Positions 1 through 9,643 are shown, counted from the stretch's first letter. The stretch: 64,000 nt of DNA from CAZJOD01 sp964547525 (GCA_964547525.1 CAZJOD010000002.1:1-64000); one strand, 5' to 3'. The notes: generated from the sequence alone by a model not told the origin. Numbers and translations are program-made.

Positions 1-767
1 AAGAGTTGACGAAAACCGAACCGGAAAAATCGCTTCTTGCTCCGTTGAATAAGACCGGTGGTAGAAACGCAAACGGTCGTATAACGGTTCGCCATCAAGG
101 TGGGGGAGCTAGAAGAAAATATAGAATAATTGATTTTAAGAGAAACAAGGATAATATACCGGCTAAAGTATCTAGTATAGAATATGATCCTAACCGTTCC
201 GCTTTTATCGCATTATTGAATTATGTGGACGGGGAGAAAAGGTACATTTTAGCTCCTGAGGGTTTAAAGGTAGGAGATACGGTAATATCAGGCTCGAACA
301 TAGACATTCGCCCCGGTAATTGTTTGATGTTAAAAGACATGCCGGTCGGTTCCATAATTCATAATGTTGAATTAAAACCGGGAAAAGGCGGTCAGATGGC
401 CAGATCTGCCGGAAATTCCGCTCAATTGATGGCAAAAGAAGGACGTTATGCGCAAGTACGTCTTCCATCGGGTGAAGTAAGAATGGTAGCCATTGAGTGC
501 AGAGCTACAATCGGTCAAGTAGGCAATATAGAACATGAAAACATAACTGTCGGTAAAGCGGGTAGAAAACGCTGGATGGGTATTCGTCCTTCTGTTCGTG
601 GTGTTGTTATGAATCCGGTTGACCATCCGCACGGTGGTGGAGAAGGTAAATCTCCCATAGGAAGACCCGGACCGGTTACTCCTTGGGGTAAACCGACCCT
701 CGGTTACAAGACCAGAAAGAAGAAAAAGAAGTCAAGTCAGTATATAGTCAGAAGTCGTAGAGGCTAA
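1..767 (+). CDS. rplB: 50S ribosomal protein L2 (5'-truncated by the window edge)
   Basis: L2 is a primary 23S rRNA-binding protein needed for subunit association and peptidyl transfer. The visible 254 codons start mid-protein, in frame from base 3, at the [10 protein letters not shown] block that normally lies some 20 residues after the start, so only the extreme N-terminus is missing. The RNA-binding core ([21 protein letters not shown]) and the C-terminal [14 protein letters not shown] segment carrying the conserved histidine are intact, as is the basic tail. The TTG at base 6 is an internal leucine codon, not a start. It is the first visible gene of the S10-spc-alpha operon, 23 bp before rpsS. 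Confidence 0.97.
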   Translation, partial: ELTKTEPEKSLLAPLNKTGGRNANGRITVRHQGGGARRKYRIIDFKRNKDNIPAKVSSIEYDPNRSAFIALLNYVDGEKRYILAPEGLKVGDTVISGSNIDIRPGNCLMLKDMPVGSIIHNVELKPGKGGQMARSAGNSAQLMAKEGRYAQVRLPSGEVRMVAIECRATIGQVGNIEHENITVGKAGRKRWMGIRPSVRGVVMNPVDHPHGGGEGKSPIGRPGPVTPWGKPTLGYKTRKKKKKSSQYIVRSRRG

Positions 768-790
768 AGTTTATAAAAAGGAGGATGAAT

Positions 791-1069
791 ATGAGCAGGT
801 CAGTTAAAAAAGGACCGTTTATAATGCCGAAATTGCTGAAAAGAATTGAGGAAATGAACGAAAATAACGAAAAAAGAGTTTTAAAGACTTGGTCAAGGGC
901 GTCGACAATTTTCCCGCAGATGGTTGGTCATACCATAGCTGTACATGATGGAAGAAAACACATACCCATATATATCACAGAAGATATGGTAGGTCATAAA
1001 CTTGGTGAGTTTGCTCCTACAAGAACTTTCAGAGGCCATGCGAACAAGGGAGAAAGGTCCAGCGGTTAA
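791..1069 (+). CDS. rpsS: 30S ribosomal protein S19
   Basis: S19 binds 16S rRNA in the head of the small subunit with S13. The 92-residue protein begins [10 protein letters not shown] and ends with the usual TRTFRGHA segment and a short basic tail. The ATG at 791 is chosen over an in-frame ATG two codons earlier because an AAGGAGG site at 777-783 lies at ideal distance (7 nt) and the family normally starts MSRS. It lies between rplB and rplV in standard order with no terminator between them. Confidence 0.96.
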   Translation: MSRSVKKGPFIMPKLLKRIEEMNENNEKRVLKTWSRASTIFPQMVGHTIAVHDGRKHIPIYITEDMVGHKLGEFAPTRTFRGHANKGERSSG

Positions 1070-1103
1070 ATAATATACCTGTGACCTAAAGGAGGTAGTG
1101 AAT

Positions 1104-1583
1104 TTGGAAAAGAAAGTAATGTCACAAGAGGAACTTCTCGAAAAGAAAGAATCTTTGATTAAACAATATAACGCAGTACATTCAAAGTCAAAAAGACCGG
1201 TTCTTCTTTCTAAAAAAGAAAGAAAAGTACTAGGTATAGGTAAAGACGAAGGTCGTGCATCCGTAAGAGCAATTCGCATACCGTCGACTAAGGTCAAACT
1301 GGTTATTGACCTTATAAGGGGAAAATCGCTTGATGAAGCTTACGGGATAGTAATGCACACGCCAAGAGCCGCATCCGAGATTCTTTACAAGTTGCTCAAA
1401 TCGGCTGAAGCCAATGCGGTTAATAACAATGAATTGGATAGAGAGCTGTTATACGTAGCTGAGATATACGCGAACCAAGGACCTACATTAAAAAGGATAA
1501 TGGCTCGTGCACAAGGAAGAGCGAACAGGATAAGAAAACGTACAAGTAATATTACCGTTGTCTTAAAGGAAAAGAATCAATAG
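1104..1583 (+). CDS. rplV: 50S ribosomal protein L22 with long N-terminal extension
   Basis: L22 lines the nascent peptide tunnel. The canonical fold starts around residue 51 (RASVRAIRIPSTKVKLVIDL) and runs through the tunnel hairpin to a basic RANRIRKRTS end. In front of it lie about 48 extra lysine- and glutamate-rich residues, so the protein is about 159 aa instead of the usual 110 or so. The TTG at 1104 is preferred because GGAGG at 1091-1095 is 8 nt away; the GTG at 1098 would be too close to that site. A later ATG at 1119 is possible but has no site of its own. The order rpsS-rplV-rpsC is standard. Confidence 0.93.
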   Translation: MEKKVMSQEELLEKKESLIKQYNAVHSKSKRPVLLSKKERKVLGIGKDEGRASVRAIRIPSTKVKLVIDLIRGKSLDEAYGIVMHTPRAASEILYKLLKSAEANAVNNNELDRELLYVAEIYANQGPTLKRIMARAQGRANRIRKRTSNITVVLKEKNQ

Positions 1584-1594
1584 GAGGTTGAAGC

Positions 1595-2260
1595 ATGGGA
1601 CAAAAAGTTAATCCACATGGTATGAGAATCGGAATTATAAAAGATTGGGATACAAGATGGTATGCTTCAAAAAAAGAATTTTCAGATTTACTCATTGAAG
1701 ATGTAAAAATTCGCAAGTATATAAAGACAAATTTATACCAGGCGGGTATTTCAAGAATTGAAATCGAAAGAGCTGCGAATAAACTTAAATTAAACATAAG
1801 CACTGCTAAACCCGGTATCGTAATTGGAAAAGGTGGAGCGGGCATCGAACAATTGAGAAAAGAAATTGAGAATCTTACAGGCAAAAACGTCTTAATCAAT
1901 ATAACGGAAGTTAAAAAGCCGGATATCAATTCGCAATTGGTAGCGGAAAGTATTGCACAACAAATCGAAAAGAGAATCGCATACAAAAGAGCGATGAAGC
2001 AAGCTATGTCCAGAACCATGAAAGCAGGAGCGAAAGGTATTAAGATACAAGCCGCAGGCCGCTTGAATGGAGCTGAAATTGCAAGAAGCGAGCGTTATAG
2101 TGAAGGAACCATACCTTTGCAGACTTTAAGAGCCGATATTGATTACGGATTTGCAGAAGCTAGTACCACATACGGTAAAATAGGTATAAAGGTATGGATT
2201 TTCAAAGGCGAAGTACTTCCTGTAAACAAGGAAGATACGAAATCGGAAGGGGGCGTTTAA
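1595..2260 (+). CDS. rpsC: 30S ribosomal protein S3
   Basis: S3 sits at the mRNA entry channel and contributes to helicase activity. The 221-residue protein starts [14 protein letters not shown] and carries a type II KH domain with the [11 protein letters not shown] loop (about residues 75-85), followed by the S3 C-terminal domain with [12 protein letters not shown] and [12 protein letters not shown]. The length is normal. The start is ATG behind AGGAGG at 1582-1587. The stop is followed one base later by the rplP start, which suggests translational coupling. Confidence 0.97.
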   Translation: MGQKVNPHGMRIGIIKDWDTRWYASKKEFSDLLIEDVKIRKYIKTNLYQAGISRIEIERAANKLKLNISTAKPGIVIGKGGAGIEQLRKEIENLTGKNVLINITEVKKPDINSQLVAESIAQQIEKRIAYKRAMKQAMSRTMKAGAKGIKIQAAGRLNGAEIARSERYSEGTIPLQTLRADIDYGFAEASTTYGKIGIKVWIFKGEVLPVNKEDTKSEGGV

Positions 2261-2261
2261 C

Positions 2262-2699
2262 ATGTTAATGCCCAAAAGGGTTAAATACAGAAAAACTCAA
2301 AGAGGAAAAATAAAAGGTAAAGCAAATAGAGGTAATACTATAACATTCGGTGAGTATGGTCTAGTAACGACCGAACCCGGTTGGATAAAGAGCAATCAAA
2401 TTGAAGCGGCCAGGGTTGCAATGACCAGATATACCAGCAGAGGTGGTAAAGTTTGGATCAAAATATTTCCGGATAAACCTATCACACAAAAACCCGCTGA
2501 AACTAGAATGGGTAGCGGAAAAGGAACTCCCGAGTACTGGGTGGCTGTTGTAAAGCCCGGAAGAGTTATGTTTGAAATAGCAGGTGTTCCGGAAGCAGAA
2601 GCCAAAGAAGCGTTTAGGCTAGCAATGCATAAACTTCCCGTTAAGTGTAAAGTGATTGTTAAAGAAAAAGAAACGGATGGTGAAGCGAATGAAAGCTAA
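2262..2699 (+). CDS. rplP: 50S ribosomal protein L16
   Basis: L16 organises the A-site tRNA pocket of the large subunit. The 145-residue protein starts [11 protein letters not shown], the family's standard N-terminus, so the ATG at 2262 is chosen over the one at 2268. The conserved [18 protein letters not shown] block and the C-terminal LAMHKLPVK segment are present. The ribosome binding site (GGAAGGGGG) lies inside the end of rpsC, and the 3' end overlaps rpmC by 11 bases, both signs of coupled translation. Confidence 0.97.
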   Translation: MLMPKRVKYRKTQRGKIKGKANRGNTITFGEYGLVTTEPGWIKSNQIEAARVAMTRYTSRGGKVWIKIFPDKPITQKPAETRMGSGKGTPEYWVAVVKPGRVMFEIAGVPEAEAKEAFRLAMHKLPVKCKVIVKEKETDGEANES

Positions 2700-2892
2700 T
2701 GAATTAAGAGACAAAACAACTGCCGAACTCAATCAGGAATTGAGAGAACTTAAATCGGAATTATTCAAGCTAAGATTTCAGCTTGCAACAAGTCAACTTG
2801 ACAATCCAATGCAGATCAAAGCGGTAAAAAAAGATATTGCCAGAGTTAAAACCATTATGAGGCAAAGAGAATTAGAAGGTGCAAAAGCATAG
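2689..2892 (+). CDS. rpmC: 50S ribosomal protein L29
   Basis: L29 lies near the polypeptide exit and helps dock trigger factor and SRP. The 67-residue protein starts [18 protein letters not shown] and is two helices, with the family block [18 protein letters not shown] at about residues 25-42. The ATG at 2689 lies in frame inside a longer open frame and overlaps the rplP stop by 11 bases. That start matches family length; starting earlier would add a lysine-rich stretch that is really rplP read in another frame. Confidence 0.95.
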   Translation: MKANELRDKTTAELNQELRELKSELFKLRFQLATSQLDNPMQIKAVKKDIARVKTIMRQRELEGAKA

Positions 2893-2936
2893 TTGTTGCA
2901 AGTAGATCCCGAGTATAAGGGAAGGAGGAAAAACTA

Positions 2937-3194
2937 GTGTCTGATAGAAATTTAAGAAAAACCAGAATTGGCAAAGTTGTCAGCGATAAAATGGATAAAA
3001 CCATTGTAATATCTATAGAAGATAATGTTAGGCATCCCCTTTATAGTAAAATTGTCAAGAGGACATATAAAATAAAAGCTCACGACGAATATAACGAGTG
3101 TGGTGTCGGAGATAAAGTAATGGTGATGGAAACCAGGCCGATAAGTCGTGAAAAAAGGTGGAGACTGGTTGAAATAGTTGAAAAGGCCCGTTAA
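2937..3194 (+). CDS. rpsQ: 30S ribosomal protein S17
   Basis: S17 is an OB-fold protein binding 16S rRNA in the body of the small subunit. The 85-residue product begins [21 protein letters not shown] and keeps the conserved [19 protein letters not shown] block and the [12 protein letters not shown] motif near the C-terminus. The start is GTG at 2937, with GGAAGGAGG just upstream at 2920-2928. It is separated from rpmC by 44 bp and followed after 21 bp by rplN. Confidence 0.96.
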   Translation: MSDRNLRKTRIGKVVSDKMDKTIVISIEDNVRHPLYSKIVKRTYKIKAHDEYNECGVGDKVMVMETRPISREKRWRLVEIVEKAR

Positions 3195-3215
3195 ACGGCA
3201 AAGGAGGAATTCTTA

Positions 3216-3584
3216 ATGATACAAGCGCAAACAATCCTGAAAGCCGCTGATAATACCGGAGCTAAAGAAATGATGTGCATAAAGGTTCTTGGCGGTACGG
3301 GTAGAAAATATGCAAAAATAGGTGATGTAATAATCGCTAGTGTTAAAAGCGCAACGCCGGGCGGAGTTGTTAAAAAAGGCCAGGTGGTACGTTGCGTAAT
3401 CGTTCGCACTAAAAAGGAATTGAAAAGAAACGACGGTTCCTATGTAAGATTTGACGAAAACGCGGCGGTTATAATCAAAGAAGACCAAAATCCGATGGGA
3501 ACAAGAATTTTCGGTCCGGTGGCAAGAGAATTGAGAGAAAAGGACTATATGAAAATATTGTCTCTTGCACCTGAAGTACTGTAG
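3216..3584 (+). CDS. rplN: 50S ribosomal protein L14
   Basis: L14 forms an inter-subunit bridge and is the binding platform for the silencing factor RsfS. The 122-residue protein starts [18 protein letters not shown] and retains the [13 protein letters not shown] and [16 protein letters not shown] blocks and the C-terminal [13 protein letters not shown] signature. Its length is exactly the family norm. ATG start with AAAGGAGG 8 nt upstream. Confidence 0.97.
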   Translation: MIQAQTILKAADNTGAKEMMCIKVLGGTGRKYAKIGDVIIASVKSATPGGVVKKGQVVRCVIVRTKKELKRNDGSYVRFDENAAVIIKEDQNPMGTRIFGPVARELREKDYMKILSLAPEVL

Positions 3585-3601
3585 GGAGGAGGCTACCGAA
3601 A

Positions 3602-3952
3602 ATGAATATCAAATCTCATGTAAAAAAAGGTGACACAGTAGTGGTGCTTACAGGAAAAGACAAAGGTGAAAAAGGAAAAGTAATTGGAGTCAGACCTAAG
3701 GATCACAAAGTTCTTGTGGAAGGTGTCAATATAAATAAAAAACACAAGAAACCCAGAGGAATGAATCAGCAGGGTGGTATAATCGAACAAGAAAATTATA
3801 TCGATCTGTCTAATGTAATGTTAGTCTGTGGAAATTGTAAAAAGCCCACAAGAGTTGCGAAAAGATTTTTGGACAATGGACAAAAAGCCAGAGTATGCAA
3901 AAAATGTGATGAAGTTATAGATATTATAAACAGCAATTCAAATGAGGAATGA
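3602..3952 (+). CDS. rplX: 50S ribosomal protein L24 with zinc-ribbon-like cysteines
   Basis: L24 initiates assembly of the large subunit. The N-terminal KOW domain (residues about 6-33, [19 protein letters not shown]) is followed by the conserved [15 protein letters not shown] segment. The C-terminal part carries two CxxC pairs (CGNC and CKKC, about residues 78-81 and 99-102) that could bind zinc, as in many bacterial L24 proteins. Length 116 is slightly long for the family. The start is ATG after GGGAGGAGG. Confidence 0.96.
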   Translation: MNIKSHVKKGDTVVVLTGKDKGEKGKVIGVRPKDHKVLVEGVNINKKHKKPRGMNQQGGIIEQENYIDLSNVMLVCGNCKKPTRVAKRFLDNGQKARVCKKCDEVIDIINSNSNEE

Positions 3953-3969
3953 AGGGAGGTTTCCGGTAA

Positions 3970-4512
3970 ATGACAAGGCTGAAAGAAAAGTATGACAAAG
4001 AAGTAATGCCTGCTTTAAAAGAAAAGTTTAACTACACAGGTCCGATGGAAATTCCGAAGCTTGAAAAGGTTGTAATTAACATGGGTCTGGGTGAATTGAA
4101 AGATAATCCTAAGGCACTTGAATTCGCCATTAACGATTTAATGGCTATATCGGGACAAAAACCTGTCGTGACAAAGGCTAAAAAATCTGTCGCAAACTTT
4201 AAATTGAGACAGGGTATGAATATAGGATGCAAAGTAACATTACGGGGAGACAGAATGTATGATTTTATGGATAAATTGATCAGTATCGCGCTTCCTAGAG
4301 TAAGAGACTTCAGAGGAATCAATCCCAACTCGTTTGACGGGAGGGGTAATTACTCAATAGGTGTCAAAGAACAGTTGATATTCCCTGAGATCAATTATGA
4401 CAAGATCGATAAAATCAGAGGTATGGATATAACTATCGTAACAACTGCAAAAACGGATGAAGAGTGTAAAGCTTTACTTGATTTTCTCGGCATGCCGTTC
4501 CGTAAAAGTTAA
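3970..4512 (+). CDS. rplE: 50S ribosomal protein L5
   Basis: L5 binds 5S rRNA and contacts P-site tRNA. The 180-residue protein begins [20 protein letters not shown] and holds the family blocks [32 protein letters not shown] and [12 protein letters not shown], plus the C-terminal [15 protein letters not shown] segment. Normal length. GAAGGGAGG precedes the ATG. The stop is followed after 13 bp by rpsN. Confidence 0.97.
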   Translation: MTRLKEKYDKEVMPALKEKFNYTGPMEIPKLEKVVINMGLGELKDNPKALEFAINDLMAISGQKPVVTKAKKSVANFKLRQGMNIGCKVTLRGDRMYDFMDKLISIALPRVRDFRGINPNSFDGRGNYSIGVKEQLIFPEINYDKIDKIRGMDITIVTTAKTDEECKALLDFLGMPFRKS

Positions 4513-4525
4513 GGAGGTATTATAG

Positions 4526-4711
4526 ATGGCAAAGAAATCTATGATCAACAAACAAAAACTAACCCCTAAATTCAGTACTCGCTATTATAACAGATGTAAG
4601 ATATGCGGCAGACCGCATGCATATATACGTAAGTACGGGATATGTAGAATATGTTTCAGGGAATTGGCATACAAAGGACAGATCCCCGGGGTAAGAAAAG
4701 CCAGTTGGTAA
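4526..4711 (+). CDS. rpsN: 30S ribosomal protein S14, zinc-binding (type Z)
   Basis: S14 is a late-assembling head protein. At 61 residues with CxxC pairs (CKIC at residues 24-27 and CRIC at 39-42) this is the short zinc-dependent C+ form, not the zinc-free long form. The block [20 protein letters not shown] is diagnostic, and the C-terminal [11 protein letters not shown] matches the family end. ATG start behind AAGGAGG. Located between rplE and rpsH as usual. Confidence 0.97.
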   Translation: MAKKSMINKQKLTPKFSTRYYNRCKICGRPHAYIRKYGICRICFRELAYKGQIPGVRKASW

Positions 4712-4746
4712 TTTTGGATACCAATTTGTGTAAGGAGGTACTTTAA

Positions 4747-5145
4747 ATGCAGATAACTGACAGTGTTGCCGATATGCTAACCAGAATCAGAAATGCCGGT
4801 TCTGCAAAGCATGAATTTGTGGATATTCCGGCTTCGAGCAATAAAAAAGCTATAGCGGATATTTTATTGAACGAGGGTTATATAAAAAAGTATGATATCA
4901 TTGAAGACAATAAACAAGGTATCATAAGGATCACGTTAAAATACACCAAGGAAAAGAAGTGCGTGATCACCGGAATTAAAAGAATAAGTAAGCCGGGTCT
5001 TAGAGTATACGCCGGTAAAAGCGATATACCCAAGGTTTTAGGCGGTTTGGGAATTGCTATAATTTCTACGTCAAAAGGTGTTGTAACCGATAAAGTTGCA
5101 AGAGAGAACAATGTTGGCGGAGAAGTAATGGCATATATATGGTAA
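4747..5145 (+). CDS. rpsH: 30S ribosomal protein S8
   Basis: S8 is a primary 16S rRNA binder. In enteric bacteria it is also the spc operon repressor. The 132-residue protein starts [17 protein letters not shown] and keeps the [13 protein letters not shown] block and the C-terminal [20 protein letters not shown] signature that contacts RNA. Length is normal. ATG with AAGGAGG 9 nt upstream. Confidence 0.97.
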   Translation: MQITDSVADMLTRIRNAGSAKHEFVDIPASSNKKAIADILLNEGYIKKYDIIEDNKQGIIRITLKYTKEKKCVITGIKRISKPGLRVYAGKSDIPKVLGGLGIAIISTSKGVVTDKVARENNVGGEVMAYIW

Positions 5146-5216
5146 TTTGGATCCGCACCAAGCGTATCTGAAAAGAGCCGAAAGGTTTTCAATATTAAGA
5201 ACAGGAGGTGTTGAAT

Positions 5217-5759
5217 ATGTCAAGAATCGGACGTTTACCGATACAAGTACCAACAGGAGTATCGGTTAAAATTGATAGCGATAATACAGTTACGGTGAAA
5301 GGCCCTAACGGGACTTTGACACAAACTATGCATCCGGAAATGACTATTGAACAAGAAAACGACACAATTATAGTGAAAAGGTCGTCAGATAATAAGAAGT
5401 ATAAAGCGTTGCACGGTCTGACCAGAAGTTTGTTAAACAATATGGTCACCGGTGTAAAGGATGGATTTTCAAAGAAGTTGGAAATTAACGGTGTTGGATA
5501 CAGAGCACAAAAACAGGGTAAGAAACTGGTACTGACACTTGGTTACTCCCATCCCATTGAAATGGAAGAACCCGCAGGTATCACCTATGAGGTGCCGGAC
5601 GCAAGTACGGTTATTGTAAAAGGAATCGATAAACAGCTTGTCGGTGAAATGGCGGCTAAGATCAGATTCAAGCGTCCGCCTGAACCTTATAAGGGTAAAG
5701 GTGTTAAGTATGCTGATGAAACTATCTTGCGCAAAGAAGGTAAATCGGGTTCCGTTTAA
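5217..5759 (+). CDS. rplF: 50S ribosomal protein L6
   Basis: L6 lies near the factor-binding site of the large subunit. The 180-residue protein starts MSRIGRLPIQVPTGV and has the two-repeat L6 architecture, with the second-repeat signature PEPYKGKGVKYADE near the C-terminus. The ATG at 5217 is chosen because AGGAGG at 5203-5208 is 8 nt away; upstream in-frame GTG and TTG codons overlap or touch the binding site. A 71-bp gap separates it from rpsH. Confidence 0.97.
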   Translation: MSRIGRLPIQVPTGVSVKIDSDNTVTVKGPNGTLTQTMHPEMTIEQENDTIIVKRSSDNKKYKALHGLTRSLLNNMVTGVKDGFSKKLEINGVGYRAQKQGKKLVLTLGYSHPIEMEEPAGITYEVPDASTVIVKGIDKQLVGEMAAKIRFKRPPEPYKGKGVKYADETILRKEGKSGSV

Positions 5760-5789
5760 GGGGTTATGAACAGAAAGGAGTGAAACCAT

Positions 5790-6152
5790 ATGATAAGAAA
5801 GCCTGACAAAAACAAAGACAGATTGAGAAGGCACGACAGAATAAGAAAAAAGATATCGGGAACGGTTGAAAAACCCAGATTATGCGTATACCGTAGTTTA
5901 AAGCACATATATGTACAAATTATCGATGACAGTACCGGATCTACACTAGTGGCCGCATCAACTTTGGATAAAGAATTAAAAGGAAATTACGGTGGTAACA
6001 TCAAAGCGGCTGAGGCCGTAGGTAAATTGGCTGCACAAAAAGCAGTTGAAAAAGGTATTGTTGATGTAGTGTTTGACAGAGGCGGATATCTGTATCACGG
6101 CAGAATCAAAGCGATTGCGGATGCCGCAAGAAGTGCCGGACTTAACTTCTAA
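5790..6152 (+). CDS. rplR: 50S ribosomal protein L18
   Basis: L18 delivers 5S rRNA to the ribosome together with L5. The 120-residue protein has a basic N-terminus ([19 protein letters not shown]), the [18 protein letters not shown] block (positions about 33-50) and the C-terminal [21 protein letters not shown] signature. ATG start with AAAGGAG 7-8 nt upstream. It is followed after 19 bp by rpsE. Confidence 0.97.
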   Translation: MIRKPDKNKDRLRRHDRIRKKISGTVEKPRLCVYRSLKHIYVQIIDDSTGSTLVAASTLDKELKGNYGGNIKAAEAVGKLAAQKAVEKGIVDVVFDRGGYLYHGRIKAIADAARSAGLNF

Positions 6153-6171
6153 CGAAAAGGAGGGAAAATAC

Positions 6172-6672
6172 TTGCAACGCATTAATTCAAATGAAATAGA
6201 ATTGAAAGAAAAAGTCGTAAACATTAGTCGTGTTACAAAAGTTGTTAAAGGCGGTAGAAATTTTAGGTTCTCTGCTTTGGTTGTAGTAGGCGACGAGAAC
6301 GGCTATGTAGGCGTAGGATTAGGTAAAGCTACAGAAATACCGGATGCTATTAGAAAGGGTATAGATGACGCTAAGAAAAACTTGGTAAAAGTTCCTCTTG
6401 TTGATTCTACGATACCTCATGAGTCTATGGGATATTATGGCGCCGGAAAAGTTTTATTGAAACCGGCGGCACCAGGTACCGGAGTTATCGCAGGCGGTGC
6501 TGTTCGTGCCGTTGTTGAGTTAGCCGGTATTAAAGACATACTGACAAAATCCTTGGGATCTAACAATCGTATAAATTTGGTAAATTCAACTTTGGTTGCT
6601 TTAAAGCAATTAAAAAGTGTAGAGGAAGTTGCCAAACTCAGAGGTAAAACGGTTGAAGAAATAACTGGGTAG
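6172..6672 (+). CDS. rpsE: 30S ribosomal protein S5
   Basis: S5 affects decoding fidelity and tRNA selection. The reading frame extends back into rplR, but the start that fits is the TTG at 6172, which has AAAAGGAGGG at 6155-6164 and gives a 166-residue protein, the family norm. It holds the double-stranded RNA-binding-like N-terminal domain ([22 protein letters not shown]) and the C-terminal block [18 protein letters not shown]. All residues of the RNA-binding loop appear intact. Confidence 0.96.
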   Translation: MQRINSNEIELKEKVVNISRVTKVVKGGRNFRFSALVVVGDENGYVGVGLGKATEIPDAIRKGIDDAKKNLVKVPLVDSTIPHESMGYYGAGKVLLKPAAPGTGVIAGGAVRAVVELAGIKDILTKSLGSNNRINLVNSTLVALKQLKSVEEVAKLRGKTVEEITG

Positions 6673-6685
6673 GAGGAATCTGAAA

Positions 6686-6868
6686 GTGGCAAAGTTGAAA
6701 GTTACTCAAGTTAAAAGTATAATAAAATGTAAAGATGATCAAATAGCTACTTTGAAAGCTCTAGGGCTTAAAAAAATAGGTAGTGTTGTCGAACAAGAAG
6801 ACAATGATCAAATACGTGGAATGATAAAAAAGGTTTCGCATCTGGTTAAAGTGGAACAATTAGTATAG
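6686..6868 (+). CDS. rpmD: 50S ribosomal protein L30
   Basis: L30 is a small large-subunit protein. The 60-residue product contains the family motifs [15 protein letters not shown] and [12 protein letters not shown], followed by the [16 protein letters not shown] tail. The start is GTG at 6686 with AGGAGG at 6671-6676. It lies between rpsE and rplO, as is standard for the spc operon in Firmicutes. Confidence 0.96.
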   Translation: MAKLKVTQVKSIIKCKDDQIATLKALGLKKIGSVVEQEDNDQIRGMIKKVSHLVKVEQLV

Positions 6869-6886
6869 AAGGAGGTGCGGTTTTAG

Positions 6887-7330
6887 ATGAAACTAACTGA
6901 TTTGCAGTCTCCGATAGGGAGCAGGACTAAACCTACCCGTAAAGGCAGAGGCCATGGTTCGGGAAATGGGAAGACCGCAGGCAGAGGCCATAAAGGCCAA
7001 AAGGCACGTTCCGGTGGTGGAGTTCGTATCGGTTTTGAAGGTGGGCAAATGCCTTTGTACAGAAGAATGCCCAAAAGGGGATTTAATAACAAAAGATTTG
7101 CCGATGTATATACCGAAGTGAATCTGACTGATCTTGGAATATTTGAAGATGGTGCCGTAATAGATGCTCAAGCTTTATTGGATAAAAAAGTAATAAAAGA
7201 CGTCAACAGTGGCATAGTAGTTTTGGGAAACGGTGATGTAGAAAAGCAATATACTGTAAAAGCAAAGCGTTTTTCCAAGACCGCGGCTGAGAAAATAGCG
7301 GCTGCAGGCGGAAAGGTTGAGGTGGTATAA
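6887..7330 (+). CDS. rplO: 50S ribosomal protein L15
   Basis: L15 is an assembly protein of the large subunit. The N-terminus [18 protein letters not shown] leads into the glycine/arginine-rich extension ([20 protein letters not shown]) typical of the family, followed by the globular C-terminal domain ending [12 protein letters not shown]. 147 residues, normal. ATG behind AGAAGGAGG. Its last codons contain the ribosome binding site of secY, so the two genes are probably translationally coupled. Confidence 0.97.
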   Translation: MKLTDLQSPIGSRTKPTRKGRGHGSGNGKTAGRGHKGQKARSGGGVRIGFEGGQMPLYRRMPKRGFNNKRFADVYTEVNLTDLGIFEDGAVIDAQALLDKKVIKDVNSGIVVLGNGDVEKQYTVKAKRFSKTAAEKIAAAGGKVEVV

Positions 7331-7331
7331 C

Positions 7332-8618
7332 ATGGCGAATACACTGGAAACAATAAATAGCGTTTGGAAAATCAAAGAGCTAAGAAAGAAAATACTTTTT
7401 ACATTGCTTATGCTGTTGATTTACAGAATAGGTTCACATATACCCATCCCCGGATTAAGAGGCGAAGAATTCGCAGCTTTGGTTCAAAGGGGTCAATTAT
7501 TTGGTTTTCTTGATATTGTTTCGGGTGGTGCGTTTCAGAATGCATCCATTTTTGCCATGAGTATTACACCATATATCAATTCGTCAATTATTTTGCAATT
7601 ATTAACTATTGCTATTCCGGCTTTGGAAAGATTATCTAAAGAAGGAACCGAAGGAAGAAAGAAAATTCAGCAGTTCGTCAGATATGGTGCCGTACTGCTC
7701 GGATTCTTTCAAGCTTCGATGCTTTATATAGGAATGAGAGGTGCAATTGCCGACGGTGGTTCGGTAATGTCCTTTTTCAATGTAACATTGACTTTTACCG
7801 CCGGAACCGCATTCTTAATGTGGTTAGGAGAACAAATCACCGAAAGAGGGATCGGAAACGGTATATCGTTGATTATCTTTGCCGGAATCGTTTCTAGAGG
7901 TCCTCAAGGCGCTGCAACACTTTATAATTTATATACAGGCGGAGAATTAGGTGGCGGGATCTTAGGGATTTTCGCTATCATATTAATCCTGGCTGTGTTT
8001 ATTGCTGTGATCGCTGCGGTTGTTTATGTTCAACAAGCTGAAAGAAAAATACCTGTACAATATGCAAAAAGGGTAGTCGGAAGGAAAATGTACGGTGGAC
8101 AAAGCAGTCATTTGCCTATTAAAGTTAATATGTCAGGTGTTATGCCTATCATATTCGCAATGTCCATAATGGCATTTCCGCAAACAATAATAGGTTTGGT
8201 TGCACCTAATACTACAAACCGTTTCCTTGTAGCGTTATCGCAGCAAGGCGGTCCGATTTACACGGCATTGTATGCGTTGTTAATTATGTTTTTTACATTC
8301 TTTTACTCGGTAATACAGTTTAATCCTGTCGAAGTTGCTAATAATCTTAAAAAGAACGGCGGATTTATACCGGGTATCAGACCTGGAAAACCCACATCGG
8401 ATTTTATATCCGCTGTATTGAACAAGTTAACATGGATAGGTGGTATATTCTTAGCCACGGTAACAATATTTCCCAGCGTAATGGGCATCATATTTAATAT
8501 ACAAGGAATTTGGTTTGGAGGCACAGCTGTTTTGATTTTGGTAGGTGTTGCAATGGATACAGCACAGCAAATCGAATCCCAGATGTTAATGAGACATTAC
8601 AAAGGGTTTTTAGAGTAA
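7332..8618 (+). CDS. secY: Preprotein translocase channel subunit SecY
   Basis: SecY forms the membrane channel for Sec-dependent export. The 428-residue protein has the expected ten hydrophobic spans. It keeps the plug and first-span region (IGSHIPIPGLRGEEF), the SecY signature GIGNGISLIIFAGI (near residue 180) and the cytoplasmic loop QQAERKIPVQYAKR that contacts SecA and the ribosome. The ATG at 7332 follows GAGGTGG inside the rplO end by 9 nt. Upstream in-frame residues overlap rplO and are not part of the family. adk follows 20 bp downstream. Confidence 0.97.
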   Translation: MANTLETINSVWKIKELRKKILFTLLMLLIYRIGSHIPIPGLRGEEFAALVQRGQLFGFLDIVSGGAFQNASIFAMSITPYINSSIILQLLTIAIPALERLSKEGTEGRKKIQQFVRYGAVLLGFFQASMLYIGMRGAIADGGSVMSFFNVTLTFTAGTAFLMWLGEQITERGIGNGISLIIFAGIVSRGPQGAATLYNLYTGGELGGGILGIFAIILILAVFIAVIAAVVYVQQAERKIPVQYAKRVVGRKMYGGQSSHLPIKVNMSGVMPIIFAMSIMAFPQTIIGLVAPNTTNRFLVALSQQGGPIYTALYALLIMFFTFFYSVIQFNPVEVANNLKKNGGFIPGIRPGKPTSDFISAVLNKLTWIGGIFLATVTIFPSVMGIIFNIQGIWFGGTAVLILVGVAMDTAQQIESQMLMRHYKGFLE

Positions 8619-8638
8619 ACTGTCGGATGGTGATATAG

Positions 8639-9283
8639 GTGAAGATAATATTAATGGGAGCACCCGGTAGTGGGAAAGGAACACAAGCTGATATATTAAA
8701 AGAATATTTCAATATTCCTCATATCTCTACCGGTGAAATTTTTCGTGAAAACATTAAAAATGGCACGGAACTTGGTAAAAAGGCCAAAAAGTTTATAGAT
8801 GAAGGTAAGTTAGTACCTGACGAGTTAACATGCGACTTGGTATTTAACAGATTAAAAAATCATGATTGTAAGCGCGGTTTTATTTTGGACGGATTTCCCA
8901 GAACGATCAATCAAGCCGTTATTCTTGATCAATATACCTTAAAAGAAGGAATGGAGATTGATAAAGTAGTAAATATTCATGTTCCCGACGAGGTAGTGAT
9001 AAGACGTTTAAGCGGAAGAAGAGTATGTTCGGGTTGTTCGAAGTCATATCACATTGTTTATGAAAAACCTCAAGTGGAGGGGATATGTGACGAATGTGGT
9101 TCGCAACTGATACAAAGAAAAGATGATACTGCAGAAACTATAAAAGCAAGGTTGATTACTTATCATGACAGTTCCGAACAAGTGATTGGATTTTATCAGG
9201 AAAAGGGTATGCTTGCCGTGGTTCAAGGCGATAATGACTCGGAAGAAGTATTTAAAGATATTTTAAGAGCATTGGAAGGTTAA
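8639..9283 (+). CDS. adk: Adenylate kinase, zinc-LID type
   Basis: Converts ATP plus AMP to two ADP in the cytoplasm. The 214-residue protein has the P-loop GAPGSGKGTQ at residues 7-16, the AMP-binding block ISTGEIFRENI and the GFPRTINQA motif. The long LID carries CxxC pairs (CSGC and CDEC, residues about 130-133 and 150-153) that bind structural zinc, as in Gram-positive adenylate kinases. GTG start; the binding site is a modest GGATGG. Methionine aminopeptidase, normally next in this operon, is absent. Confidence 0.97.
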   Translation: MKIILMGAPGSGKGTQADILKEYFNIPHISTGEIFRENIKNGTELGKKAKKFIDEGKLVPDELTCDLVFNRLKNHDCKRGFILDGFPRTINQAVILDQYTLKEGMEIDKVVNIHVPDEVVIRRLSGRRVCSGCSKSYHIVYEKPQVEGICDECGSQLIQRKDDTAETIKARLITYHDSSEQVIGFYQEKGMLAVVQGDNDSEEVFKDILRALEG

Positions 9284-9348
9284 AATATAAAAATATGTTA
9301 ATAATTAGTGTAATTGCCTGTGATACCTAAGTTACGGAGGAATTAAAA

Positions 9349-9627
9349 ATGGATTTGAAGCCGGGAGATCCGGTTATATCAAAAGCCGGAAGAGATAAAG
9401 GCAAAATCTTTGTGGTAATAAGCATACATGAACCGGACTATGTAACAATTTCGGATGGGAAGCTCAGAAAAGTGGAACATCCGAAATTAAAAAAAATGAA
9501 ACATGTAAAACGTTGCGGAAGTCCGATTATGAGTATAAATGAGAAAATTAGTACCGGTGAAAAAATAAACAATTCTGATATAAAAAAAGCGTTAGCTGCC
9601 GCCGTTTTAGAAGACGGAGACATTTAA
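9349..9627 (+). CDS. KOW-domain RNA-binding protein (L14e/L27e-like)
   Basis: A 92-residue protein with an N-terminal KOW motif ([20 protein letters not shown], residues about 7-26) and a basic middle section ([10 protein letters not shown]). This is the small KOW protein that clostridia and related Firmicutes carry next to infA. Its binding target is not established, though location and fold imply an RNA or ribosome-associated role. ATG start with ACGGAGG. It is preceded by 65 bp without coding potential where map would usually lie, and followed after 16 bp by infA. Confidence 0.85.
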   Translation: MDLKPGDPVISKAGRDKGKIFVVISIHEPDYVTISDGKLRKVEHPKLKKMKHVKRCGSPIMSINEKISTGEKINNSDIKKALAAAVLEDGDI

Positions 9628-9643
9628 AAAGGAGGGTTATAGT

